Numbered from the stretch's first letter, positions 36,433-45,066 are shown. The stretch is DNA of 52,828 bases from CAZZKG01 sp964654825 (GCA_964654825.1 CAZZKG010000021.1:1-52828), one strand, 5' to 3'. Program-made: numbers and translations. Notes: a model not told the origin generated them from the sequence alone.

Positions 36433-36480
36433 ATCGACGAGTCACGTTTTTCATGGTAAAGAGTATGAGAGGAAATCCCG
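36433..36480 (+). repeat. 48-base dispersed repeat, copy A
   Basis: Matches 45200-45247 at 43 of 48 positions. The shared core is TCACGTTTTTCATG, then AAGAGTATGAGAGGA. In copy B this stretch is the leader and ribosome binding site of the barrel gene; here no intact gene follows (the frame after it stops within 15 codons), so it may be the leader of a lost gene. Confidence 0.6.
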
Positions 36481-36610
36481 CTTTCTTCAACCGACGTATA
36501 GGAAAGACGTGAGGAGGTAGATGTGGATCCTGACGTTAAACAGAAGCCAAGAGGGCTTGGATATGTAAATTGAGAGAAGCAACGAAAGGCAGAATGCAGC
36601 GGACAGAAAA

Positions 36611-36906
36611 ATGAAGGACCATGTGGACCATATCGGCATCATCGTCAGGAGTCTCGATGATAGAGTTCCATTCTATACGGATGCCCTTCGGTTCGAGGCG
36701 TACACATCGAAATCGTGGAGAGTGAGAACACAAAGGTCGCTATCATACCTGGTGGTAGACTGAACATGGAACTCACAGAACCTCTCAGCAGCAACTTTCA
36801 CGTGGGTATATATCTTGAAAAACATGGCGAGGGTCTGCACCTCATAAGCTACAGGATACCTGACATTTCAGAGGCAATCATGCACCGGATTGGGATGATC
36901 GTATAG
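36611..36906 (+). pseudogene. Frameshifted methylmalonyl-CoA epimerase
   Basis: The first 30 codons read MKDHVDHIGIIVRSLDDRVP and FYTDALRFEA, the classic start of a glyoxalase-fold methylmalonyl-CoA epimerase with its metal-site His. Near 36699 the reading shifts, and the sequence continues in another frame as VHIEIVESENTKVAIIPGG, MELTEPLSSN and YLEKHGEGLHLISYRI, again matching the family (the HGEGLH motif supplies a metal His). The end is also cut short (MHRIGMIV, stop). Intact enzymes have about 135-150 residues. A single indel plus 3' loss makes this a pseudogene, unless the frameshift is an assembly error. Confidence 0.7.
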
Positions 36907-37136
36907 ATCCGCTTCCCTTTTGGGCAAATGTAAACTGATCACTGACAGGTTCGTCATATAGATGTCTCGCATTTCAGCAGCAAAATCTCTGCCGTTTCAA
37001 TTGATGAGTATGCCGACATCAATATCACTGGAATTTCGCTGCCTGCCTTCGGCATGTGAACTAAACAGATAAACCGCAATAACCTCTTTAGAACCTTTTT
37101 CAAGTCAATCGCCGGCAAGACCGCGGTCAATACCAT
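36907..37136 (-). pseudogene. Decayed MNT-type nucleotidyltransferase
   Basis: On the minus strand an ATG at 37136 opens a frame that shifts at an A-run near 37100. It then reads GSKEVIAVYLFSSHAEGRQR and NSSDIDVGILI. This corresponds to the minimal nucleotidyltransferase signature (known pattern VYLFGSRARG then SDIDLxV), with the catalytic G-S changed to S-S and the D-x-D kept. A stop follows at once. MNT proteins are usually antitoxins of HEPN toxins; no HEPN gene is seen. The promoter region at 37162-37197 resembles that of the operon starting at 41594. Confidence 0.5.
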
Positions 37137-37161
37137 GAATGGATGGACTGCAGGAATATTG

Positions 37162-37197
37162 TTGTATAGTAACTATAATTTCCGAATTTGATTATAC
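37162..37197 (-). promoter_or_regulatory. Shared promoter/operator element, copy 1
   Basis: The 22-base core 37176-37197 matches 41627-41648 at 20 positions; read on the minus strand it starts with GTATAAT, i.e. a -10 box, followed by ATTCGG-AATTA. It lies about 55 bases upstream of the nucleotidyltransferase remnant. The TTGACA box seen in the other copy is absent here. Confidence 0.45.
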
Positions 37198-37263
37198 CCG
37201 ACGAATTGAAGTGGTCGATATCAATGTTGAGGATTGAGCGCCTCATCGGTTGCAATCCGGCAA

Positions 37264-38361
37264 TCATGAACGATTCACGTTTCGCCAGGCTTGTCGCTTC
37301 GTCAGTTTCTTCGCCGCGTTCCATGAATCGAGTGTGCGTGATTGAAGATTGAGCATCCCGGTCTTCTTCTCCCAGTTACCTATAGAAGGTGCACTTACAC
37401 CCAGAAGCCTTGCGAATTGACTTTGCGACATACCGAACTTCGCACGAAGCCCGGCAACGGCCTTGCCGGTGACGGGTTGTGCGGTCAGAGCGGATCGTGA
37501 CGCGGGCGTCTTCTTGATTCGAGTTGTAATCTTGCCGGCTTTATCTTTGTGCTTCGCCGTCCGTTTGGCCGAAACACTTGAAGTCTTCCTGGACCTGGTC
37601 GCAGATTGCTTCCGGTGTCGCGAGGGCTTCGCCCTGGCAGGCGTCACCTCTTCCGACATCTCGATGCCGAACACATCCGCCAGGGTATCATCCGCTATGT
37701 GCTTGCGGTCGCCTCTCGTTTCTCCGGCAGCGTTTGCCACGCAGACCTCTGTGCTGATCAGCTCTTTATGATCAACTCCACGCAGGAGGAAAAGCAGCTC
37801 CGGCTTTTCGTCGAGCCGCGCTCCAACCCCATAGAGCACAGCCGCCACATGTTTGCACATGACGGCCCAGTCGGGGCAGCTGCACTTCAGATTGATCTCC
37901 CTTGGCAGGGGAAACAGGCCCTTGTTGCGGTCAGTCACGACCGTCATCACATTCCTCTGTAGCCTGCCCTGAAGCAGTTCCAGGAGCGAACCGATCTGCC
38001 CGGTGCACCGATTCCTGACGTCGATCCACTTCTTCCGGGCAAGCGCCTTGATGGTGACCTTCACCTTGTAAAGTCTGGTGCCGCTGACCATGGCGTTGAC
38101 TTCGCCCCTGGCGATGTCGAGGTGGCACACCGATCCTTGGCGGACGTAACTGCGGCCGCGCGGCAGTCGGTTCTTGAAGTCGCTGAACGACTCGAGGTGA
38201 TCGCACCAGGCCTGCCCCCAGAACGTTCGTACAATCTTTCTTCCCTCGATCTCAACGGGCTGGATATCGAGTCCCTTCTTTCGGAGCTTCTCCATATTCC
38301 TCCGGGCCCGCGCACGGCGCACGGCCACGGTCACGTATGGTCTCCAACCGTACCTGCTCAT
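37264..38361 (-). CDS. SWIM zinc-finger protein with C-terminal HTH domain
   Basis: A 365-residue protein. A SWIM motif CxCx6CxH is present as C160, C162, C169 and H171 (LKCSCPDWAVMCKHVAAVLY); SWIM fingers bind DNA or protein and often accompany bacterial SNF2 helicases. A very basic linker (about 240-295) leads to an XRE-type helix-turn-helix (RAKFGMSQSQFARLLGVS, then SIGNWEKKTG). The ATG at 38361 follows AGGAGA by eight bases; the frame extends further up without such a site. It begins 10 bases after the SNF2 stop, so both are co-transcribed and probably act together on chromatin or stalled protein-DNA complexes. The fused HTH is unusual. Confidence 0.8.
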   Translation of the reverse strand: MSRYGWRPYVTVAVRRARARRNMEKLRKKGLDIQPVEIEGRKIVRTFWGQAWCDHLESFSDFKNRLPRGRSYVRQGSVCHLDIARGEVNAMVSGTRLYKVKVTIKALARKKWIDVRNRCTGQIGSLLELLQGRLQRNVMTVVTDRNKGLFPLPREINLKCSCPDWAVMCKHVAAVLYGVGARLDEKPELLFLLRGVDHKELISTEVCVANAAGETRGDRKHIADDTLADVFGIEMSEEVTPARAKPSRHRKQSATRSRKTSSVSAKRTAKHKDKAGKITTRIKKTPASRSALTAQPVTGKAVAGLRAKFGMSQSQFARLLGVSAPSIGNWEKKTGMLNLQSRTLDSWNAAKKLTKRQAWRNVNRS

Positions 38362-38371
38362 TATGGGTCTC

Positions 38372-41086
38372 CTATAGTCCCGCCCGGTCGATATCAAGGG
38401 CCACGACCTTGAGCAATTCCTCGTTGCTCATCTCCGTCATCATGGATTCGGCCCCGGCCTTCAGGAGATCGTCGGCGAGGTTTGTTTTCTCCTCAATCAG
38501 GTCGTCGATTTTCTCTTCGACTGTCCCCCGGCAAATGAACTTGTGTACCACTACGTTTCGATGCTGGCCGATGCGGAACACCCGGTCCGTCGCCTGGTTT
38601 TCCACGGCCGGGTTCCACCAGCGGTCGAAGTGGACCACGTGCGAGGCGGCGGTCAGGTTGAGTCCCGTGCCGCCCGCCTTGAGGGATAGCACAAAGAAAG
38701 GCGGCCCGTCTTCCTTCTGGAATGTGTCGATCAGGATCCTACGCTTCCTGACCGGCGTTCCACCGTGCAGGACGAGGCCCTCGCGGCCGAACACATCTCC
38801 GAGAAGTACGGCGACCGGTTCGGTCATCTCGCGGAACTGGGTGAAGATGAGAACCTTTTCCTGTCGCGATGCGATTTCCTCACAGATCACCCTGAGCCGG
38901 GCGAACTTGCCGCTGTCGGCCGGTTCGTATCCTCCGTATCCGAGGAACTGGCTCGGGTGATTGCATATCTGCTTGAACCTCATCAGGTAGGCCAGCACAA
39001 GGCCGCGCCGTTTCATCCCGTCGAGTCCTTCGAGCGCCAGCGTGAGTTCCTCAACTGACCTGGCGTACATCGCAGCCTGCTTCTTCGTCAGGCCGCAGAA
39101 CACCTTCATTTCGGTCTTGTCGGGCAGGTCCGCGATGATGCTCTTGTCGGTCTTGAGCCGCCTGAGGACATACGGCCGGATCAGATTCCTGAGAGGCGCG
39201 TATCGGTCATGCTCTCGCGCTTCCAGGCCCTTGACGAATTTCTTGAATCTGGCGGCCGAACCGAGCAGCCCCGGGCAGAGAAAATCGAACAGCGACCAGA
39301 GATCGGAAAGCCGGTTCTCTACCGGCGTGCCGGTGAGTGCGATCCTGGCATCCGCCTTGAGTCGTTTGACCGCCTTCGTCTGGCGCGCGGACGGATTCTT
39401 GATGGCCTGTGCCTCGTCCAGAATGACCAGTTGCCATTCCATGTCGAGCAGCCATCTCTGCCTGAGCAGCATTCCGTAGGTGGTCAGGACCACGTCGGTT
39501 TTCACGAACGCCTTGCCGGGCTTTTCGCCCGTGGCGGCAAGAGACGCCCTGTCCATCTCCGACGGGTGGAGAAAACAAGCCTCAAGCGTTGGCGAGAAGC
39601 GTTTCATCTCAGCCTTCCAGTTCGCCAGGAGCGAGGCCGGAAGCACAAGAAGCGACGGTTTGCCGGATGACATTTTCTTTTCCTTCAGGGCCAGCAGAAG
39701 CGACAGGACCTGAATGGTCTTGCCCAATCCCATGTCGTCGGCAAGACAGGCACCGAGTCCGAGGTTTGACAGGAACCAGAGCCAGTTGTGCCCGGTTTCC
39801 TGGTAATGACGAAGCGTGCCGCGAAAGTCCTTGCTGCGGCCGCCGGAGACCAGCCCGTCGGGATCGCGCATGCCCGATAGAATATCGGAAAGCCACTCGC
39901 CCGCGCCAATGAAGGCCCACTCACGATCCTCACTTCCGGGGGCGTCGTCGCCGCCCAGATCCGCCTGCGCGCCCGCCAGGAGTCGCATACCCTCGATGAA
40001 AGAGATGCCTCCCTCAGCAGCGTCGGCCTCCACTTGTTTCCAATGCTCAAGGGCCTCAGACAACTTTTCCCGGTCAACCTCAATCCACTGGCCCTTTACG
40101 TATGCGAGACCATCTTCCGACGCCATGATCTGACGCCATTCCTCTTCGGTCAGGTTCCGGTCTCCCAGGGCAAGCCCGACCTTGAAGTCCAACATCGCGT
40201 CGGCACCGAAACGACTCTGGTTCTTATCACCGATGGTAACGGCCACGCGCGGGCGGGGGCGCTTGCGCCACCAGTCCGGGAGTCGAACCAGCAATCCACT
40301 TTCTTCGAGGAGGGGAACGCTCTTTAGCAGACGATACGCTTCGCCCGGAGTCCACGCCAGGGGATGAAAGACCTCACCGGAATCGACCAGCTCCTTGACG
40401 AAGTCGACCATCTCGGACGCCCGATGTACCGGCGAAAGCAGGTTGATCAGCGCATCCTTGTTCCGTTCGCCCGCATATTCCTGCAGGGCCTTGCCGAGGG
40501 GCTGGTACTGCACTCGCCCTGCTCTGGAAAGACGAGGCGCGTAGGTGGCCAGGAACGCGAAAGGAAGCTTGTGATCGCGCTTGTTCTCTGCAAGGTGAAA
40601 GCAGACGCGCCCGACCTGCTGCCAGATGGCGGCATTTTTCTTCAGCCACCCGGACAGGCCGTCCTCAGACGCGGCTATTTCTTTCCGCGCCCATGAATCC
40701 AGATCGACCCAGACGTCCCGAAAGACATCGGTGCTCAAGTATTCTCCGCCCTGCATGGGTGGTGAGGAGAGCAGCAGGGTCGCCAGTTCGGATTCAAGAG
40801 GCGGTTCGATTGGGTTGAGCTGTTTCCCGGCGAACTCGGGCGTGCGGCAGAGTTGTGTCAGGTAACGGCAGGCGAAATCCCGCCAGAAGGAGAATGTTGG
40901 TGACGGCGGTGCATCCGGCCTCGTGGCGGCGAGCGAGAAAAGGCCCGCCGCCCGGGAGGATGAAAAAGCGGCGGCCACCCTCTTCATCCATGCATCGGGT
41001 ATTGCTATACGATCGCCTCTGCCATCTCGCAGGAGAAGGTGACCGTCAGGTGTCAGCGTGAGATTGCAGTTCACTTCATTTGCCAA
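38372..41086 (-). CDS. SNF2/HepA-type DNA translocase
   Basis: A 904-residue bacterial SNF2-family protein. Its long N-terminal part (1-425) is of the SNF2-associated type. The ATPase has Walker A DMGLGKT at 451-457, DEAQ at 557-560, LTGTPVENRLSDLWSLFDFL (motif III region), and the C-terminal RecA lobe with LKAGGTGLNLTAA and the Arg-finger motif VFRIGQ. It moves along double-stranded DNA and displaces proteins rather than unwinding. The start is a TTG at 41086, 10 bases after the preceding stop; no good ribosome binding site is visible and a nearby GTG is possible. The SWIM partner follows. G+C is higher than in the surrounding decay zone, so the operon is a distinct block. Confidence 0.88.
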   Translation of the reverse strand: MANEVNCNLTLTPDGHLLLRDGRGDRIAIPDAWMKRVAAAFSSSRAAGLFSLAATRPDAPPSPTFSFWRDFACRYLTQLCRTPEFAGKQLNPIEPPLESELATLLLSSPPMQGGEYLSTDVFRDVWVDLDSWARKEIAASEDGLSGWLKKNAAIWQQVGRVCFHLAENKRDHKLPFAFLATYAPRLSRAGRVQYQPLGKALQEYAGERNKDALINLLSPVHRASEMVDFVKELVDSGEVFHPLAWTPGEAYRLLKSVPLLEESGLLVRLPDWWRKRPRPRVAVTIGDKNQSRFGADAMLDFKVGLALGDRNLTEEEWRQIMASEDGLAYVKGQWIEVDREKLSEALEHWKQVEADAAEGGISFIEGMRLLAGAQADLGGDDAPGSEDREWAFIGAGEWLSDILSGMRDPDGLVSGGRSKDFRGTLRHYQETGHNWLWFLSNLGLGACLADDMGLGKTIQVLSLLLALKEKKMSSGKPSLLVLPASLLANWKAEMKRFSPTLEACFLHPSEMDRASLAATGEKPGKAFVKTDVVLTTYGMLLRQRWLLDMEWQLVILDEAQAIKNPSARQTKAVKRLKADARIALTGTPVENRLSDLWSLFDFLCPGLLGSAARFKKFVKGLEAREHDRYAPLRNLIRPYVLRRLKTDKSIIADLPDKTEMKVFCGLTKKQAAMYARSVEELTLALEGLDGMKRRGLVLAYLMRFKQICNHPSQFLGYGGYEPADSGKFARLRVICEEIASRQEKVLIFTQFREMTEPVAVLLGDVFGREGLVLHGGTPVRKRRILIDTFQKEDGPPFFVLSLKAGGTGLNLTAASHVVHFDRWWNPAVENQATDRVFRIGQHRNVVVHKFICRGTVEEKIDDLIEEKTNLADDLLKAGAESMMTEMSNEELLKVVALDIDRAGL

Positions 41087-41096
41087 TTGACGACAA

Positions 41097-41594
41097 TCAA
41101 GACCTCAGTTCGTTGATGTCTTTGTCCTTGAGTGAATCGTTCTCAACGATCCGCCGAAGGTCGTCGATTCCCTGGTCCTGAATCTCTTTCAGCCGTTGTA
41201 TTGCCATAGATTTCGGATCGGGGGACAGAAGCCATGAGTCATTGAAAGTCTGTTGTGCCGGCTGCCCTGTCAGTTCCTTTATCACGAACAGATTCTGTTC
41301 ATTGAGTTCCAACTCGAAATCCTCGGAGACGAACACGGCGGCTTCGTGTGCCAGGCCACCAGACCGCGTGCTCGACTGCTGCATGCAAGAAGTGGCAACC
41401 CCGACGACAGCTCCCTGTATATTTTCACGAATGACTCTCTTCTTCCCCCTGGGCAGGAACTGATTAAAATACAGCTCTATTTGTTGACGATTCTCACGAG
41501 ACAGCAGATCACCCTCAATCCCCGTCTTTTTCATTGCTGTATGATATGTAGCTTGACATTCCGCGTGTGTAGCAAATCCAAGAAGGAAAGTCAA
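41097..41594 (-). CDS. Unknown protein, first gene of the SNF2-SWIM operon
   Basis: A 165-residue soluble protein. Start is uncertain: TTG at 41594 or ATG at 41534 (MKKTGIEGDLLSREN). Neither has a clear ribosome binding site. No known domain is recognised; the middle part (ENIQGAVVGVATSCMQQSST, FVSEDFELELNEQ) could be a small alpha/beta fold, and the C-terminus is charged and helical. It is transcribed from a consensus promoter 48 bases away and is followed by the SNF2 gene after 10 bases, so a joint function is likely. Confidence 0.6.
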   Translation of the reverse strand: MTFLLGFATHAECQATYHTAMKKTGIEGDLLSRENRQQIELYFNQFLPRGKKRVIRENIQGAVVGVATSCMQQSSTRSGGLAHEAAVFVSEDFELELNEQNLFVIKELTGQPAQQTFNDSWLLSPDPKSMAIQRLKEIQDQGIDDLRRIVENDSLKDKDINELRS

Positions 41595-41610
41595 AGTGTT
41601 ATCGTATAAT

Positions 41611-41648
41611 TGTGTAGAGACTCTCGTAATTCCCGAATCTGATTATAC
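41611..41648 (-). repeat. Shared promoter/operator element, copy 2
   Basis: Partner of 37162-37197 (20 of 22 identical in the core 41627-41648, weaker similarity over another 16 bases). It overlaps the -10 box and transcription start of the SNF2 operon, the place where a repressor would bind. Confidence 0.45.
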
Positions 41649-41670
41649 ATGATGAGCGGGGAGGTGTCAA
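41642..41670 (-). promoter_or_regulatory. Consensus sigma-70 promoter of the SNF2-SWIM operon
   Basis: On the minus strand: TTGACA, 17-base spacer, TATAAT, perfect. Transcription should start near 41635, 41 bases before the TTG start. Confidence 0.75.
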
Positions 41671-41815
41671 GCAGGAGTAGGTGCAGATTCAAACAGTTCA
41701 TCGTTTCAGGGATCGGCAGGCACTTGAGAGTGTGGTAAATAAGGGCGAGTTGTGCCAGAATCAGGGTAAAGCGACTTCTTGCCGGTCCGCGCGCTAAGGC
41801 AGCTTATCGAGACGA

Positions 41816-42124
41816 TCATGCGCCGGTTCGAGATGATTGTCTCGAACCTCTCCCCTTCTCAGCGAATGTAAATCGATCCTTCGGAGGATCGGAGTCGACC
41901 TCCACGAGAGATCCGTTCTTCAGCTCTCCCTCGAGTATCAGCCGCGCGATTGGATCGAGAATACTGGTCTGGATAGCTCTTTTCAGCGGTCGTGCCCCGT
42001 AAGATGGGTCGAAACCCCTTATCGCGAGGTGGTTTTACGCAGCGTCCATCAACACGACGACCACGTCCCTCGAAGAAAGCCTATCCTGTATACGCGCAAT
42101 CTGTATACCGACGATCTCCTTGAT
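41816..42124 (-). pseudogene. clpB: C-terminal fragment of ClpB
   Basis: Minus-strand reading gives IKEIVGIQIARIQDRLSSRD, VVVVLMDAA, an in-frame stop (42035-42037), then NHLAIRGFDPSYGARPLKRA and DPIARLILEGELKNGSLVEV, ending at 41816. This is the small C-terminal domain of a canonical ClpB (pattern GYDPxYGARPLKR). The rest of the gene is absent. It is a different sequence from the Clp-type module of the intact fusion gene at 48720-52820. It marks a deletion or rearrangement breakpoint. Confidence 0.7.
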
Positions 42125-42158
42125 CTACTCGACGATAAAGCTAAGGAGACAGGGGGAA

Positions 42159-42386
42159 TTAGAAGGTTGAGTGCTCCTTGAAGAGGTTGTCCCAGAGGGT
42201 GAGTAGCCCGGATGGTAATGGCCTGTTTGGGATGAGTTTTCTTAAGAACCGCTCACAGGGTACACACCAGATATCTCCTTTCGTAAGTTTTTCCCTATTG
42301 CCCACCTGTTTACGGTACTTTGGTATCCAAATCAAATGTACTTTGAGATCTGTTTTTGTATGGGCTCCAAGTCTGTAACGTCGCAT
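42159..42386 (-). mobile_element. IS200/IS605-family TnpA fragment
   Basis: 75 codons starting MRRYRLGAHTKTDLKVHLIW and continuing IPKYRKQV, the conserved N-terminus of Y1 single-strand transposases. After about 28 residues the match ends; the HUH motif and catalytic Tyr are missing, so it is dead. A TCGCC-TGAA-GGCGA hairpin at 42409-42422, just outside the start, resembles the subterminal hairpin at an IS605-type left end. Confidence 0.65.
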
Positions 42387-42408
42387 GGCGACAAATATAT
42401 ACTTCGCT

Positions 42409-42422
42409 TCGCCTGAAGGCGA
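42409..42422. repeat. Small hairpin next to the transposase fragment
   Basis: TCGCC, loop TGAA, GGCGA, followed by GGGGTTTCAACC. Such imperfect hairpins mark the ends recognised by IS200/IS605 transposases. Only one end is seen. Confidence 0.4.
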
Positions 42423-42443
42423 GGGGTTTCAACCATCCCCGAC

Positions 42444-42642
42444 AGGGACACAGCAGTGGATAGCTCGTTATGACTGTTTAACCGGTTTAGATGATGGCGC
42501 AGTTGCACTGGCGGTCGATGGACTCGGTAATGTTTTCGTGACCGGCGGGAGTATGGCTGGAACCGGCAGCAATTACGATTATGCCACAGTCAAATACCGG
42601 CAGAACCCGTTAATCCACAAAGTTCCGGCGCTGATGAAATAG
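42444..42642 (+). pseudogene. Fragment of an SBBP (beta-propeller) repeat protein
   Basis: The frame reads GTQQWIARYDCLTGLDDGAV, ALAVDGLGNVFVTGGS and NYDYATVKY, one complete SBBP-type blade as found in long secreted repeat proteins. It has no start or ribosome binding site of its own. Sequence before it belongs to the transposon end, and the frame stops after a short unrelated tail. It is the remnant of a much longer gene cut by insertion or deletion. Confidence 0.6.
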
Positions 42643-42758
42643 GGTTACAGCCTCCTCCGTGATTTCAAACGAAGCGGCTATGAGAGACAGTAACTTGTCA
42701 ATCCTTCGTCTGTCATAGTCGTTTCCTGTTTTAATTCGTTTTAAGCGTCGGACTGAAA

Positions 42759-44897
42759 TTATCTTCGCCAGGTATGAAATTTTTTGAGCCAGCGTAAAAG
42801 ACCCTCGGGTGCATGTGCTTTTTTCCAGTTGCCTGCGGCAGCTTTATTCGCTTCCCCGATGGTGGGATAGACGTGTATTGTTCCCAGGATCTTATTCAAC
42901 CCGATATTGTACTTCATGGCGGTGATGTATTCGGTGATGATGTCACCGGCATGAGGTCCGACGATGGTGACACCAAGAATTTTATCCTTTCCCGGTACCG
43001 TCAGCACCTTAACAAATCCCTTGACCTCTTCATCAGCAATGGCCCTGTCCAGCTCATCAAAACCATATCTGGTCACCTCATATTCGATGCCCTGAGCCTT
43101 TGCGTCCTTTTCATTGATTCCAACCCTGGCAACTTCCGGATCCGTAAAGGTGGTCCAGGGAATGACCCGGTAGTCTGCTTTAAATTTCTTAAAGGGATTG
43201 AACAGCGCATTCACGCTGGCGTACCAGGCCTGATGAGCTGCAAAATGGGTGAACTGAAAGGGACCCGTAACATCACCGACCGCATAAATATTGGGATAAT
43301 TGGTACGCAGGAATCTATCCGTGTCGATGGTCTCGTTCGGACGCAGCCGTACATCCAACTCTTCTAAACCGTATCCGGTTACATTGGCTCTTCGACCCAA
43401 CGCCAGCAGGATTTCATCACATTCAATCCGAACGGTTTTTCCCGTGTGGTTACAAATGACCACCTTGCAGTTGTTTTCTCCAAGGAATCCCGTCACGCGG
43501 TGATTTTTAAACACCTCGATCCCTTCAGAAGCGAACTGTTCACAAATGAGTCCGCTTACATCGTCATCTTCCCTCGAGAGAACGCAGTCATAAGCCTCGA
43601 CCTGGGTGACTCTGCTGCCGAAACGTGCGAAGGATTGCGCCAGCTCTGAACCGATCGGTCCTCCGCCAACGACGACCAGCCGGCGCGGCAATTTCCGGAG
43701 TTCCCAGACAGTATCACTGGTGAGGGGCTTGACTTTCTCGACACCGGGAATTGGTGGTACTGAAGGACTGGCACCCGCAGCAACGATGATGTTTCTTGTG
43801 GTGAGCGTTTGGCCGTTTACTTCGACACGGTAGGGATCGAGTATCTTCGCTGCACCTTCAAACACTTCCACACCCAGGCTTGTATATCTCTCGACGGAGT
43901 CATGGGGTTCCACGGTTTTGATGACCTTTTGAACTCTTTCCATGACCTTTGCAAATTCAAAATCAACTGAGGTCGAATTAAACCCCCAGTCATTCGCACG
44001 CCCCGCATAATGCAGCATTTTGGCAGAGCGAATGAAGGCTTTGCTCGGCACACAGCCGGTATTCAGGCAATCGCCCCCCATTTTGTGCTTCTCGATCAGT
44101 GCCACTCTGGCTTTTACAGCAGCCGCAATGTAAGCAGATACCAGTCCGCCCGAACCCGCACCGATCACGACTACGTTGTAGTCGAATTTCGAAGGTTTTT
44201 TGTATTTCCGGAGATATTTGCGGGATTTCAGATACGAGATCGTCCCTTTGGTGATGAGGGGGAAAATCCCCAGCAGCAGAAAAGAGCCCAGGATCCCCGG
44301 AGAGAGTATTCCGGAAGGTGATTCAAGTTTGCTCAGTTGCGTACCCGCATTGACATAAACAATGGTGCCAGCCAGCATTCCGATCTGACTGACGAAATAA
44401 AATGACCGGGCCTTCATCTTGGTCAATCCGGAAACCAGATTAATGACGAAGAATGGAAATACAGGAATCAACCGGAGGGTGAAAAGATAAAAAGAGCCTT
44501 CCCGCTCGATGCCCTCGTTGATGGATTTCAAATTATTGCTGAACTTTTTTTCGATAGAATCTCTGAAGAGATAACGGGACACCATGAAGGCCAGAGTCGC
44601 CCCGATGGAACTGGCAAAAGAAACTATGATCGTGCCTGTAAGGACACCAAATATCGATCCGGCTGCCAGGGTCATGATAACAGCTCCCGGGAACGAAAGG
44701 GCTGCCATGATCACATAGGCCACGAAGAAGACGCTGATGGTCTGCAGTCTGTGATTGCTATAGAACTGCTGAAAAGCCTTTTGCTGGTTCTTAAGATAGT
44801 CGAAATTGAAGTACTGCCCCAGGTCATACCTGAAATATGCTGCTACAATGATGACAATAACACCCAGGACAACAAGTTTTTTATAGTTAATTTTCAT
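42759..44897 (-). CDS. TVP38/TMEM64 membrane domain fused to a flavoprotein disulfide reductase
   Basis: A 712-residue fusion. Residues 1-225 are a TVP38/TMEM64 (DedA-like) domain with about five spans and the family motif FPGAVIMTLAAGSIFG. From about residue 238 a mercuric-reductase/dihydrolipoamide-dehydrogenase-type FAD enzyme follows: VVIGAGSGG, redox pair GGDCLNTGCVPSK, NAD motif VVVGGGPIGSELA, second FAD motif YAVGDVTG, and HVYPTIGE near the end. The MerA N-terminal metal domain and C-terminal Cys pair are absent. This fusion is known in many bacteria but its substrate is not settled. G+C is lower than in the two genes to its right, suggesting separate ancestry. Confidence 0.85.
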   Translation of the reverse strand: MKINYKKLVVLGVIVIIVAAYFRYDLGQYFNFDYLKNQQKAFQQFYSNHRLQTISVFFVAYVIMAALSFPGAVIMTLAAGSIFGVLTGTIIVSFASSIGATLAFMVSRYLFRDSIEKKFSNNLKSINEGIEREGSFYLFTLRLIPVFPFFVINLVSGLTKMKARSFYFVSQIGMLAGTIVYVNAGTQLSKLESPSGILSPGILGSFLLLGIFPLITKGTISYLKSRKYLRKYKKPSKFDYNVVVIGAGSGGLVSAYIAAAVKARVALIEKHKMGGDCLNTGCVPSKAFIRSAKMLHYAGRANDWGFNSTSVDFEFAKVMERVQKVIKTVEPHDSVERYTSLGVEVFEGAAKILDPYRVEVNGQTLTTRNIIVAAGASPSVPPIPGVEKVKPLTSDTVWELRKLPRRLVVVGGGPIGSELAQSFARFGSRVTQVEAYDCVLSREDDDVSGLICEQFASEGIEVFKNHRVTGFLGENNCKVVICNHTGKTVRIECDEILLALGRRANVTGYGLEELDVRLRPNETIDTDRFLRTNYPNIYAVGDVTGPFQFTHFAAHQAWYASVNALFNPFKKFKADYRVIPWTTFTDPEVARVGINEKDAKAQGIEYEVTRYGFDELDRAIADEEVKGFVKVLTVPGKDKILGVTIVGPHAGDIITEYITAMKYNIGLNKILGTIHVYPTIGEANKAAAGNWKKAHAPEGLLRWLKKFHTWRR

Positions 44898-44942
44898 TCA
44901 ATTCTCTGTAATCCGTAAGACACTGATCTCTCACCTTCTCTG

Positions 44943-44971
44943 ATACTACCCTGTCCATCAGGAGAAATCAA
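44943..44971 (-). promoter_or_regulatory. Candidate promoter for the TVP38 fusion
   Basis: On the minus strand: TTGATT, 17-base spacer, TAGTAT. Leader of about 40 bases. Confidence 0.45.
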
Positions 44972-45066
44972 GTGAGGATCCAGTTGTGCAAAGCTGTGCA
45001 TAATCCGAAATACTTCTACCGGTTGTAATAATCAGGGAATCATTTCTCGAAAAAACACTTCCAGAT

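Noticed and set aside
36267..36512. 81-codon frame containing the 48-base repeat
   Set aside because: The only conserved part is the nucleotide repeat; the second copy does not preserve a common protein.
37264..41594. Naming the SNF2-SWIM operon a known defence system such as DISARM
   Set aside because: No methyltransferase, phospholipase-D protein or DUF1998 gene is present.
42610..42758. Minus-strand open stretch reading RRRIDKLLSLIAASFEIT
   Set aside because: Protein-like and basic, but without start codon or known relative, and it overlaps the end of the SBBP fragment.
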